From: Symbiodinium natans
Lineage: Eukaryota; Sar; Dinophyceae; Suessiales; Symbiodiniaceae
Direction: 5' to 3'
Length of the DNA: 31,865 nucleotides
NCBI GenBank assembly: GCA_905221605.1
Contig: CAJNDS010001150.1
Span: forward strand, 1-31,865
The notes beneath the pieces were generated by a model. The model had not been told where the DNA came from and searched no databases. It saw nothing but the letters and a program-made list of their open reading frames with translations. Position numbers and translations under genes: made by a program. Below are positions 21,187 to 31,865 of the stretch, in pieces. The first letter of the stretch is position 1. Every line of letters begins with the position of its first letter.

Positions 21187-21860
21187 CTAAAGTGCCACAA
21201 CACTGAGCCAGCCTTCTTTCTCTTGCTCTTTTTGCCACCTTTTGAAGCTTTCTTGTCTTTCCCCTTCTTCTTCTTCTTGGACGTCTTCTTCGCCTTCTTG
21301 TCCTGATTGCATCTCTGGGTCGCTTGAGGGTAGGTCCGCCACAGTAGCTTGGACGGCTGCGGGGCTGCGGGGCTCTTCTGCTAACCAAAGCCCGCGCCTT
21401 CTTCTTCTGCTTATTCTTCTTCTTCCGCTCGCTCTTCTTCCCATCCTGGAGATGGTATTCGCAAGCGACGCTCCCCTGAAGCCACGTCCTGCCCTGGGTT
21501 TGAAGCATCAGCCCCGAGGCTGCTGCGCCCTTGTGACGCTTGGCCGGAAACGCCACGTCATCACCTCAGCCCGGAGGTCATGTCTTGCAACAGCTTGCCC
21601 ACTTAGCCAGAGTTTCGACAGTTGCAAAGCCTCGACAATTTCACGACTGGCAAAGGAGGAGGAGGAGGAGGAGGAGGAGGAGGGGCGGGCGTGTTAAGCC
21701 ACGTCGCTTCTCTAGTGCAGGGCCCTTCGGCGTGACTCGCATCTTTTCCCAGGCGCTCGCTCGCCCTTACGAGCCCCTTGATCAGGGCCGGCGCTTTCAA
21801 TCAGCACACACTCGTCCTCCTCCACGGCTGCGCTGGCGCCTCCAGCTCTCTCTTCAAGAC
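21187..21860 (-). CDS. Acidic exon followed by two lysine-rich exons
   Basis: An acidic stretch (about 21860-21740) reads GGASAAVEEDECVLIESAGP. Exon 21445 to about 21386 (after 'ccatctccag') reads DGKKSERKKKNKQKKKARAL and ends at a GT donor. Exon 21302 onward (after 'caatcag') reads DKKAKKTSKKKKKGKDKKAS then GGKKSKRKKA. Both lysine-rich exons start in phase 0 with Asp and several lysines, so they look like duplicated units. Lysine-rich tails of this sort suit a nuclear or nucleic-acid-binding protein. They may continue the 2H phosphoesterase gene at 23496-26951, whose last exons have the same character, or form a separate gene. Confidence 0.5.
21654..21684 (+). repeat. (GGA)n trinucleotide repeat
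   Basis: About ten GGA units. It gives false poly-Arg, poly-Glu and poly-Pro frames and is probably intronic. Confidence 0.9.
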
Positions 21861-22020
21861 ACGAACACATTGTGACACAAATTACTGAAAGAAAACACTG
21901 GGAAAGTGCTGGAAAGCTGGGGTCTGGGCCGCTCGGGCCGCTCTGGCTTACGGCCTCCTTCGTCTTGTCACAACTCGCAACATTCGCCCCTCGACTCGCC
22001 GACTCCATCTCTCAAACCAA

Positions 22021-22064
22021 GGGGCGGGGGGCGGGGGGCAGGGGGGGGGGGGGCAGGGGGGGGG
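22021..22064 (+). repeat. G-rich tract
   Basis: Five G runs separated by single C or CA, a G-quadruplex-prone sequence. Confidence 0.85.
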
Positions 22065-23490
22065 CTGCGCGCCTCGCTTTGCCTTCCCTGCATCCTGACA
22101 AGAGGAGTCTCCGAATGTTGCATGCGGCGGCATGTTCTCGGCTCCTTGAAAAGCGGATGCGTGTGTCTGGATGGCTGCAAAGACCAAAGGCCTGCTCACA
22201 ACTTGCGGCTTGAGTCGGCTTGAGAGGAGTTTGAGGGAATGGCTCAGTGAGAGCTGAAAGCGGTGGCTGCGCTGCTGGCTTTCAAATGAACTCGTCTCCA
22301 ACTGAGCAACCATGAGCAACTTAGCAAACGGGCCTTAACTTCGGCGCGCAAACATTGGCTCCTGACCAAAAACCGAATAAAGGAGCAAGGCTGCGTTGAG
22401 CATCGTTTTGGGGCACATGATCGACCTCCCACGCGCGTCCACATGCCAGAACCTTATATACTCCAGGAATGCAAGAGCCACACGAACCTCTCAACATCAA
22501 GCCATCCTGCCGAGGACCTGGCTCATGCGCCCGGACCAAAAGCTCAAGCCATGGTTGAGCGCTGCTGCTACAGTACAAGATGTTGCTACTTGCAGCGCTG
22601 GTCGCAATCGCAACATCACATTGAAGAGCTGGTGTATGAGGGGCGCCGCGTGCGCCAGAATGCCAGGTTGCTGGAGGTTCAGGTTCCAGAACTAGCCGTG
22701 AAGCTATGTTTCTCACTTCGCTCTCATGCATGTGGGGAGGATGAGGATATGTATTCATATGTAGATATGTGGGGAAAGTCGGCCTGACAGAGCAACAGCC
22801 GATTTTGAGAACGAATGCCGACCTCCTCATACAAAGATGCACAGGGCAGCAGGTTTAGCTGTGCTCAGACACGCAGTGCAAGTTTGGGATTGCTTCTTCG
22901 CTGAATGTGCGCCTTCCGTAACGGATCAACCGTGGCTATGTCAGTTTGCCATAGGCTTGGGCTGGATTTAGAAGGTATTCACTTGGACAGCCCTGGACCG
23001 CAGGCAGTTCCAAGAAGCTGAGACACTCAGAACCTCAGAACGTTACTCAAAATTGCTCCAACGCTTGCCTGCTGCCTCGGACTGAGGGGCAAGTCGTTGC
23101 GCGCTTCAAAAGTTTGAACCCACCAGCTGATGCCACGTCACTCTGCAAGCATCGACTCGAAGCACGGCCTTTTCGACTTTTCGAGCTCTGAAACCCTTCA
23201 TCTGGCCGCTTTGGCCTTGCTTTGAGCTTCCAACGCTCCTCGCAACGCTCCCCTTCACTGTCCTTGTCGACGCACTTTGAAGGGCACAGAAGTGCGCGCG
23301 AGCCAGTGGTAGCCTTAGGTAGCCTCAATCTGGTGCCCTTCCCTGCGGTCCTTTTCCTGTAAGCGGGGTGGCTGCGCTCTGGCAAGTGTCCGGTCCAGGT
23401 GTCCAGGTGTCCAGGTGTCACCTTCTTGAGAACCAGCGTCGTGGTGGCTTGGGCTTCTGAGGGATTGACGGCTGGAGCTTCTGGGATCCA
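22065..23490. other. Unassigned; ambiguous frames on both strands
   Basis: At 22443-22787 a plus frame (IEELVYEGRRVRQNARLLEV) and minus frames are all open; no splice signal settles it. A short 8-bp tandem (GTCCAGGT, three copies) lies at about 23392-23417. I make no call. Confidence 0.3.
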
Positions 23491-23495
23491 ACCAC

Positions 23496-26400
23496 GTAGC
23501 AGTCGTTCCAGTATGCTTCGATCACCTTCTTCTTGTACTTCCCCGTGTAATACGCACTGAACTCTCCCCAAGTATATGCCAAGCCATCTTCAGGATCGAT
23601 CCTCTTGTCTTTCTCCATGTGTTCACCAGCGCTGCATAGCAACGACTCTGCATTCTCTTCTACATCCGCATGGCCATCATCGCTACTTGCAGGCGGTGCG
23701 CCGTTCGACTTGTTTTTCTTGCTGTTTCTCCTGAGAACTCAAGCCAACGCAAAAGACCCAGATGCAGTCATGCTGAACACGCTTGCTCCTCGGCGGCGCC
23801 GCCTTCTGTTTGGTGCCAACCTGGGCTGCTTTGCGTACAGTACTAGGCAAATCTTGGCAACTCACGGACGTGCTGCTCTTGGCGCGTGGTCACAACTACA
23901 AGTGCCCAACTAAGGGCCATGCATCTGTTGGCGGCGCCTTCTTCTGTAGCTTCTGGCGTTTTGCCCTGGAGCTCTTCTTGGCCTGAATGCTGCAATGACT
24001 CGAGACTCCGAGAAGTACTTGCTTAGTCGTTTCATGCTCTGTGCCATCTGGGCGACTGGAGCCGGGGTAAACTGCTCGCCAGCTTGTTCCTTCGTCAGGG
24101 GGCTGGGGATGGGTGCAATCAGAAGCTGTGTCCATGTACTTGCACTTGGACACCACTACTCCGTGCCGAGATCAGGGAATTGGAAGGAGCTCTGGGAAAC
24201 AGATTCGCTTCCCATGCACACAATCTGCCCCTGCCTCCTCAAAGTCGTCCGCTCCGTCGTTTCCATACTCTGCATCTGCCTGCTGCCCTTCTTCTTCTGT
24301 TCCTGATTCAGGGTCGCCTTGCCGATTGCTCTTCTTTGCCAGCTTTCTCTGTTGCTTCTTCTTGTCCTCCTTCTTCACCAGCTTAAGGCTCTGCACCACT
24401 TGGCTTACCTGCTTCTCGAACTCCTCATCGATGGGGACCTCATCTCCCTCATCTCCCTCCTCTCCCTTGCCTCCCTGACTCGCTGCCGGGGCCGCCAGCG
24501 TCAGCCTTGCCGAAGCCTGTGCTTCGAAGTAGCCATCCTGGACATGGTGCATGGAGAGCAGTTCACACTCCTCCAAGTCAATTGCTCCGAAGGAGATCTG
24601 CGTGTGCGCTGCACTCTCCCCGACGATGCTCTTGGCCACGAGGCTGATGAGCTGCCTTGCCGCCTTGGCCGCCTGAGGGAAATGGCGCACACGCATCCGA
24701 AGTTACCTCTGCTGTCTCAGCATAGCTGGCATAGCTTCATAACTGTATAAATGCTTTACAAACTCTCCAAATCCAGCTCTTGACATCTCTTGACATTTCG
24801 GTCCATGGCCTGCTGCCCGATCCTTCCACGACCTGCCTGTGAGGACTTGAAGATTGTGACGTGGGGCAGATACTCCTTTTTGGCCACGGTTCAGCCCGGG
24901 GACGTCGGGAATTCTCTTAAAGGTTTAGGGACATTCTTGCAACGCCTGACGGATGGCAATGATGGCAATGCACTCAACTGAGTCCAGGCTCGCCAGGCTG
25001 CTTCTTTTTGCGGCCACCTGCTGGGCAACCGGCTTCAGCAACGATGATGCTTGCTATCTTGACTCCATGGACACGCGGAAAGGATTAGTGCAGCGACACC
25101 TGGCTTTTTGTTGCTTTGAGCTGGTGCATCGTGCTCGGAATCCTGGGCAGAGTCCTTCGCCCTGAACAGACAGCATCTCCAACATGGATGGTTCGCGTCA
25201 CCACATTCACAGCACCATGGCGAGCAGAACAGAAACTGGCAGTGCATCATACAGTGAAAGGGCATCAGGCGCCTGGTGGCCTCTTCCGCTACTGCCAAGG
25301 AGGCCCCCTCGGGGACTTCCTCAACCACTGCAGCTTCTGCGGCTTCGTCTGGGATCTCGGCAGCATATGACAACCCCCCCCCCTCGTCTTTGGACTCTGT
25401 ACGCGATCTGAGTATCGAGTCACGAGGCATCATCATAATTCATCATGTGTCTGAACGTGTTACGCGCATCGCCACCGGCATAATGCCATACATTTTCCAT
25501 GCTCATGGTTTTTTTGCATCTAACCCGCGACGACTCACACAACACTCGACCTTGACTGATGCCGCAAAACCAACTCTGCAATACCTCCCCGTTTCAGAAT
25601 GCTCATCATGCCTCGTCCACTACGGTCAGGCCGCTCTGCGTGAAGGCCCGTATCAAGTGCTTCCGCAACGAATCGAGGGCGTCACGCGGAAGGAGGGGGG
25701 TAAACAGCACGCCATTCTGCGAGAAATGGCCCAGCCCTTCTGCTCGAAGCTGCCTTGGGCGCTGGGAAGTGTAATTAGTAAGGACCTTCTCCATTGAAAC
25801 GCCACTTGTCTACAATGTGGCTTTGCCATTCTGTCCAAGACATTCGTTCGATCCAGCAAACACTCGGCAGTCCACTCATCATGTTTAGCACCGCATAGCG
25901 GCATAGCATGGCCAAGATGGCCAAGTGACACAGGCTTATGAGTCCCATGTCCTTCACCTCGCCAAGCCTCTGTCGCTCGTTCCAGCGCCTGGGCAGCCTT
26001 GTCAATGTCGTCAAATGCCAATCGCGCCACCAGCAGGGTCACGTGCGACTTCCTCACCAGTCGCACTCCGAGTCGTACTACGACCCCCGTATTGCCAGGT
26101 GCAGTACGTGCAGGTAAGTACTAGTTACTAGCAATAGGTGAAAAATAGCCCTGGCAGCACCGCAAGTGAATTAAAGTGTGCGCCCTGCGAGATTGCACAT
26201 CTCAATGCCACCGATTGCCACCGTGAATCTCCATGGCAACAGCTGCCCTCTGAAGGCCTCTGCGAAGTAACGGCAAGGAGTTTGTTTTGGTTAAGCTTCG
26301 CATTTAAATCGTGTTGCACAGTAGCCGAGTTAACAGCAAGTCGCCATAACACACAAGGAACCAATTCAAGCAGGTACTAGCTGAGCATGCATGCAGTCAA

Positions 26401-26951
26401 CAGCTGCCACAGTACAAGGCTACAAGTGCTCTTTTTGGTTCCGCTGCATCCTTCGTAAAGCCAAAGTGCAACCTGAAAGCCTCGCACAAAAAAAGTTGCA
26501 TGTCAAGGGCGGTGGCGGTGGTACCCAAATTTGTGCATGATTTCTGCAAAACCTTGTGAGGTCCGCGCGCGGTTCTCGCTTGAGAAGCTCCGACTGCAGG
26601 TGGTTCAGGCGGCGCCGCACATGGAGTGGCATGCGCACCCCGACGAAATGAGTCGGCAAGGCAGCGCCTGCTGCACTTGGCAACCACATCAACCACGAGC
26701 CGTGACATCAATGACAGCAGCGAAGTTTCAGGGGTTCAGGGTTCGAACCCTCGAGCCCTACACCATTTGACTGTTTCAACCACTTGTGGAAACCATATGC
26801 CGCATATGCCTGACCGCAGCTCCAGCTGCTTCACCAGGGCGCTGACGGTTTCAGCCACTTCTTCCAGCTGCTCAGCTGACTTTTGCAATGCCGCTTGCTG
26901 TGCCTCGCTTGGAAGGTTGCAGGCATCGCGCCTTACATCGCTCAGTGAGCT
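23496..26951 (-). CDS. AKAP7-like 2H phosphoesterase with acidic/lysine-rich C-terminal extension
   Basis: 2H phosphoesterases hydrolyse or bind cyclic or 2'-5' phosphodiesters in RNA or nucleotides through two H-x-T motifs. Exons joining in frame: 26951-26810 (coiled coil, SEAQQAALQKSAEQLEEVAE); 26667-26553 (PTHFVGVRMPLHVRRRLNHL); 26052-25956 (SHVTLLVARLAFDDIDKAAQ, first HxT); 25788-25612 (EGLGHFSQNGVLF, later FTQSGLTVVDE); 24875-24837 (EYLPHVTIFKSSQ, second HxT); 24672-24229 (ISFGAIDLEECELLSMHHVQ then DGYFEAQ, matching the 'FG-dLCSM-dGYY' end of AKAP7 domains, then an acidic and Lys-rich tail); 23982 to about 23920 (AKKSSRAKRQKLQKKAPP); a short one near 23855; 23730-23496 (KRIDPEDGLAYTWGEFSAYY). 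Donors in order are GC, GT, GA, GC, GC, GC. The start codon is not seen, and the 25788 acceptor could instead be 25761. Confidence 0.82.
25035..25436 (-). CDS. Cysteine-rich open frame inside an intron of the 2H gene
   Basis: Within the 736-bp intron 25611-24876 a minus frame reads AAEAAVVEEVPEGASLAVAE, then FHCMMHCQFLFCSPWCCECG and HPCWRCCLFRAKDS. Codons mostly end in G or C. The cysteine/histidine spacing would suit zinc binding. In the 2H family the two flanking exons encode adjacent residues (TVVDE then EYLPHVT), so this piece is not expected in the core protein. It may be an alternative exon, a nested gene, an inserted fragment, or chance. I do not recognise the family. Confidence 0.4.
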   Translation of the reverse strand: MMMPRDSILRSRTESKDEGGGLSYAAEIPDEAAEAAVVEEVPEGASLAVAEEATRRLMPFHCMMHCQFLFCSPWCCECGDANHPCWRCCLFRAKDSAQDSEHDAPAQSNKKPGVAALILSACPWSQDSKHHRC

Positions 26952-26999
26952 CTGGCTCAAAAACACTGTCGTCTTGCCTAACCACTGCAAGCATCATTC

Positions 27000-29170
27000 C
27001 GGCGCATGCCGGCATCGACCCCACACAGTGTGTAGCTATGAAGAATTTGAGAAAGTGGTTGTTGTATACTCTTTCACGCGGAAATGGACGCCTTTCGGGG
27101 AAAGCGCAAGGTCTTTCGCGGCTACTTTCGCGGGGAGATACACATGTCATGCTTTGTAACGTGTTGGAGATTCTCTTTGCCACCCGCACTGCACACCGCG
27201 TTGGCATATAGGGCTCTGGACCTTCACCATCACAAACTCACCAACAAGCTTGGAAACCTTAAGCCCCAAGTTCGTAAAGAAGTGAACCCGAAACCTTCCA
27301 CCTATTTCCACCTTTAACCCTAACCTAAACCCTGAACGGCTCGGACCCTAGAGGCCCTACATAGAGCTGCTGCCACGACAGGAAGTCAAGAGAAACCACA
27401 AAGGACAACATTACAGAACCTTAGCGAAAAGTGCAAAGTCTGTCGCGGTATCTTTCGCCAGCCTGGAACGGACCAAGTGGGCCCGACGAACGTCATCGCG
27501 ACAGGTAGTCCCTGTAACGAGAACGGCTGGCGAACCTGTCTCAGACATTCAGACAGTGACAAGATGTGACAAGCAAAGCACGCCCCTGCCACGTTTTCGC
27601 AATGCAATTGGTGCGCGGTAGGCGCGCTGGACCCGAGAAGGTGACCTGCCCTGGCGCCTTCCGCGATGCCCAAGTGCTACGCGTCTCGCGCACGCACCGA
27701 AAAGGACGTCGTTCGTGATTTTGAATACGCTGCCCCCAGCGCCTGAACGAGAACGCACCGTGCCTAGACAAAAACACCAACCTTCGGTTCCACCACGCAC
27801 GTGCTCGGGAATGACCTATCTACTCCCCTGATGAAAGCCTCGAGTTCAAAACCATCCAAACAGCGTCTACAGCACCAAACCATCACAAGCTAGGAACACA
27901 TCCTCGGCGACTCTTCTCAGCTGCTGCGTCAAAGCATAAGCGCTGGCGCATCTCTTTCTGGCGGCATCCGTGCTTTGCGGATGGGAAGTTGGGGGCGACT
28001 CCGCCATGGCAAGCCCGAAGCCGCCCTATGCGGATGTTGCGAAAAGCTTTCGGAATTGTTGCTCTGCATTCTCCCTAAGCCTATAGGCCTAAGGCTGACA
28101 TGTCGACGTGGGCCAAACTCTCAAGCCCGTTGAATGTTTGCATTAGTCACATGAGGCATTAGTCTCGAATTGAAAGCATATACATCTAGATATTAAATGA
28201 GTACTGAACACTTGCATCGAAGCATGTCCCTCAATTCCAAGGCGCATGAAACGCAACTGCAACTCCAACCGAAGGCTTGATGGCAGCCGGCACGTCCCAG
28301 ATCACCACTCCTATTGGGCCCAAAAGACATGTTTTTTTGCAAGCGGCACCTACAACAACGGGGCCGGACATCGGATGGCCGCAGCCCAAAAAACTACGTC
28401 CCAACAGAGAACCTGCGTCCCAATCGAAATGACAAAGTAGCGCAAGCCACCCAATTTTCTTCCCAAAGGGGAATATGGGGCGACATCGCCGATTCTCTGA
28501 TGAAAAGATTTTTGTTGTTTAGGGTGGGGAGGCTCGATGCAAATTGCATCTTGTATAAAGCACGGTCGATGCACTGGCGGCCGCTTCTCTACACTCTTGC
28601 TTCGTGTGTCAAAACAAAAACACTGTTACACCGCTTGCTGTTGGTGTGGTGGAAAGGCTGGTGTCAACAACAAATGTCTTCCTTACGTGTACTACGTGGA
28701 CAACGCTGCTGAAAGGCCTTTCCTTCCGGCGACGAGCGCTGGTCTCGCTGGTCTCCTTTGAGCCATATATGTGAGACTTTCCCTTGGGCACCAAAGGTCC
28801 AGTTTGATCTTAAGCTTCGAGCCACCAAACTCAAATCTTTTGCGGGCCGTAAATTTCGATGCTGGCCATGCGCTGGAAGCAAGTATTGTTGGGAGCAACA
28901 TTGTGCCCGGTCCCACGCAGGTGAAACTATCCGCGTTTCACGGATTCACGGGTGCCAGTCAGTGGTCGTGACTTTTTCCGACCACTAAACAGCCCTCTCT
29001 AGATTTCAATCTAAGGCGTCCGTGTTGTTGAAGAGGTACTTTGCAAGGCAGCGGTCGCCGCTCATATGGCACAGGCAATTCAAGGCCTGTGGCAATGTTG
29101 CAGGGAGGGGGGGGCGGAGGAGGGAGGGAGGGTGACATTTCGGAGATTTTTGATTTCAGTTCAGAGACCA
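27000..29170. other. No convincing gene
   Basis: There are short frames on both strands with weak codon bias. A plus piece at 27084 (AFRGKRKVFRGYFRGE) and a minus piece near 28500 (FVISIGTQVLCWDVVFWAAA) are open but isolated and lack splice signals. Confidence 0.35.
27312..27334 (-). repeat. Interstitial telomere-like repeat (CCCTAAA variant)
   Basis: Three imperfect copies (ttaaccc, taaccta, aaccctg) readable on the plus strand. Confidence 0.65.
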
Positions 29171-29172
29171 CT

Positions 29173-30978
29173 CTAGGGACTTTGGGCGTGGCAATTGTGT
29201 GCGATTCTGCGCGCGCAGAACATTTGCAGCAGAATCCGGGCCTCGCCAATCTCCCTGAAGCCATGCCGACGGTCGTAGGCGTGCTCCATGAAACCGGCCA
29301 GCACTGCAAGCCTTTGAACAACTCGGCTTTCCAGGTGTAGTGTAGCTAATGAGATTGGAAGCAGGCGTTGAACAGTTCTGGCTTTCGGTTTGTAAGAGCC
29401 GTCTTCTTTGGTGCAAGGATATCCAGAAGCTCTCACGCCCACATCCACAAAACAAACAAAACATCCCAAAAAAACACTCTACCAAACAGCCTAGAAGCAT
29501 CAGGATAACAAGCCCCAAGGAATTCACGGTAGGGTGGTCATCGGTCGTGTTCACCTCACAGGGCTGAACCTCCTCAGGAAGGAGGTTAGGAGAAAGAGGC
29601 CTGAAGCTCAGATGAGGGCCTTGGGCTTCGACTTCACAATCGCACACGCAGGCAAAGACCGTTCGATGTCCAGTGCTTATGGTTGAGGGTTAGTTGGGGC
29701 AGCGTAATTAAGGATAGGTTGAATGCCGAGAAGTCTGCCCAGTGGCTGTGAGCGGATTGCAATGTTGCGCCACGCAGTTCTTTGTCGCCGAGCCAAGGAA
29801 AGCCCCATGAATCATGCTGTCGACCTGAGAAAATGGTATGGACATAGAAGATAACTTATTTAATTTGTTGATGCCACCTTTGAGTCCCGTAGATCATACC
29901 GCCCCAATGACAAATAAGGACCTGCAACATGTGCAGGTCAGGCCCTTATTTTACCTACATCGGCCATGCGCAGTCCCAGCAGGTGGGACCCGTGCAGGAT
30001 CTCCAAAGTGACAGACTTCCGAATTTCTCTAACCTGCCCAAGCCCGCCCAGATGCCCCAAAACCCCGCTTGCACCTCCAGCAGGAAGCCCAACGCCGTAC
30101 TGTTCAGCACAATCTCCTGGTCATCGGGCTGGGTGTCTCGGGCTTAAGGCTTAAGGATTCAAGGTCTATTGGTTTCCGGGCACGGTTCCAGGTAGCAGGC
30201 AGCAGGAAACCTCGGAAAATGTAAAACAACCAGCCCAGACTCCAGCAAGCTTGCGCTCGCAGTCAAGAAGTTGGTCCCAACATAGAAGACCACCAACGCG
30301 ATCAGAAAACGCGAGAGAATCACCACATAGAGCACGAAGTACTTGTGGCTCCGCGGCACTGCCACGATCTGCATGGCCTTCCCATCCTCCGACTGGACGA
30401 AAAGCTTGTTGTCGTCATCTGTGGAGGGCATGTAGTACAGCACGAACAAGTGGTTATAGATCGTCCGAAACTCGGTTAGAATAAGCATGCCCCAAACGAA
30501 CCTGAGCTGAGCTCTGAACCGTCTGAGAAAACATGTCTTCACATGATACGCAAAAGAGGGTGCCAAGCCTTCAGCTGAGGTACAGCAGCAACATGAGAAA
30601 CGATGTAAAGACGCTTCCCAAGATGGAATCCTCCTTACCTTGCAATGCACCACTGGGCACTCCAGGAAAAATGAAATGAGAGCTCCAGCAAACCAAAAAC
30701 CAGCCCCATCAACAATCATACGAGTATGATTCCTTCCATGCCTTCGCTATGCGGGGCCAGTTGCCCTCGTAGTTGCCGACCGTCTCATATCTGGCCACGA
30801 TCAGGCCCTGTTCGAAGTAGAAGAACGGTTTCCCGCAAAGCTTCCCCCTCGACAGCTCGAGCCACTCGAAGAGAACTCCGAAGATGTCTGGGCAGAATCC
30901 CTTGTAGGCAGCCTTGCGAAAGTAAAGCTCTCGGAGGCAGACCAACAAAATGCGCCATGTTGCTGGCGAATGGAGCAA
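29173..30978 (-). CDS. Multi-pass membrane protein of a dinoflagellate-common type, partial
   Basis: Upstream piece (about 30915-30720) reads FCPDIFGVLFEWLELSRGKL then VARYETVGNYEGNWPRIAKA. Exon from 30522 or 30501 to 30243 carries FVWGMLILTEFRTIYNHLFV, an extramembrane loop with MQIVAVPRSHKY, and FVLYVVILSRFLIALVVFYV followed by GTNFLTASASLL. Exon 30116-30075 continues EIVLNSTALGFLLE, the 'LILNAVALEFILDV' helix I know from this family, and exon 29824 onward continues VDSMIHGAFLGSATKNC ('DEL' position). The first of these introns is GA-AG (126 bp), the second GT-AG (250 bp). Possible later exons: a hydrophobic one near 29550 (SLGLVILMLLGCLVE) and a last one 29289-29173 (FMEHAYDRRHGFREIGEARI, then stop). 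Function unknown; a channel or sensor is possible. Confidence 0.72.
29912..29951 (+). repeat. Imperfect inverted repeat (hairpin) in an intron
   Basis: The inner arms GACCTGCA/TGCAGGTC form an 8-bp stem around ACATG. The outer arms AAATAAGG/CCTTATTT extend it, with four or five unpaired bases on one side. It lies in the GT-AG intron 30074-29825 of the membrane protein gene. Confidence 0.75.
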
Positions 30979-31000
30979 TCAATTCACGACAAGGAAATCG

Positions 31001-31090
31001 AATATGTATGTATGTATACGGACATAAAATATCGAAATATATACACACATACATATATACATATGTGTACATATACATATTTATGTATGC
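31001..31090 (+). repeat. Imperfect TATG/ACAT microsatellite
   Basis: Mixed TATG, ACAT and ATAT units with several interruptions, upstream (in transcript sense) of the membrane protein exons. Confidence 0.8.
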
Positions 31091-31126
31091 TACCCCCTCC
31101 CCATACCAAGGTTTTGCCCATGCATT

Positions 31127-31865
<739 letters not shown>

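Noticed and set aside
26720-26770. T-arm-like GGTTCGAACCCT near 26740
   Set aside because: No matching acceptor, D or anticodon arms can be found on either strand; the motif is simply palindromic.

Overview
The window looks like nuclear DNA of a dinoflagellate, most likely a Symbiodiniaceae relative. The evidence is many short exons, introns starting with GT, GC or GA but all ending in AG (nearly always AG followed by G), interstitial TTTAGGG telomere-like repeats, abundant microsatellites, and almost all recognisable genes on one strand. No database search was possible. Gene names rest on conserved motifs read by eye, and exon borders were placed by requiring frame continuity across each splice.

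Layout. 1-415 (+) is the 3' end of a non-LTR retrotransposon ORF, followed by about 2 kb of AT-richer, apparently gene-free DNA. 2.4-7.4 kb holds several weakly supported minus-strand exons. About 8.5-13.0 kb (-) is the best gene in the window: a GH13 (alpha-amylase family) glycosidase in at least 18 small exons, with all four GH13 conserved regions present. 13.1-16.3 kb is mostly unresolved and contains a 338-bp nearly pure G tract. 16.4-19.6 kb (-) carries exons of perhaps three unidentified genes, interrupted by two plus-strand tRNA-like genes: a good tRNA-Pro(CGG) and a degenerate tRNA-Ile-like gene.

20.7-27.0 kb (-) is dominated by a 2H phosphoesterase gene of the AKAP7 type. Both H-x-T motifs lie on separate exons, and a long acidic then lysine-rich C-terminal extension follows. 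Further lysine-rich exons at 21.2-21.9 kb may be its end or another gene. 27.0-29.1 kb has nothing convincing. 29.2-31.0 kb (-) is a multi-pass membrane protein gene of a type common in dinoflagellates. The window ends in about 740 bp of TG-based tandem repeat that grades from dinucleotide into heptamer arrays.

The main message is that standard GT-AG gene calling misses the real genes here. The long uninterrupted ORFs are repeats or chance, while the true coding sequence is in 35-440-bp minus-strand exons that join in frame only if GC and GA donors are accepted.
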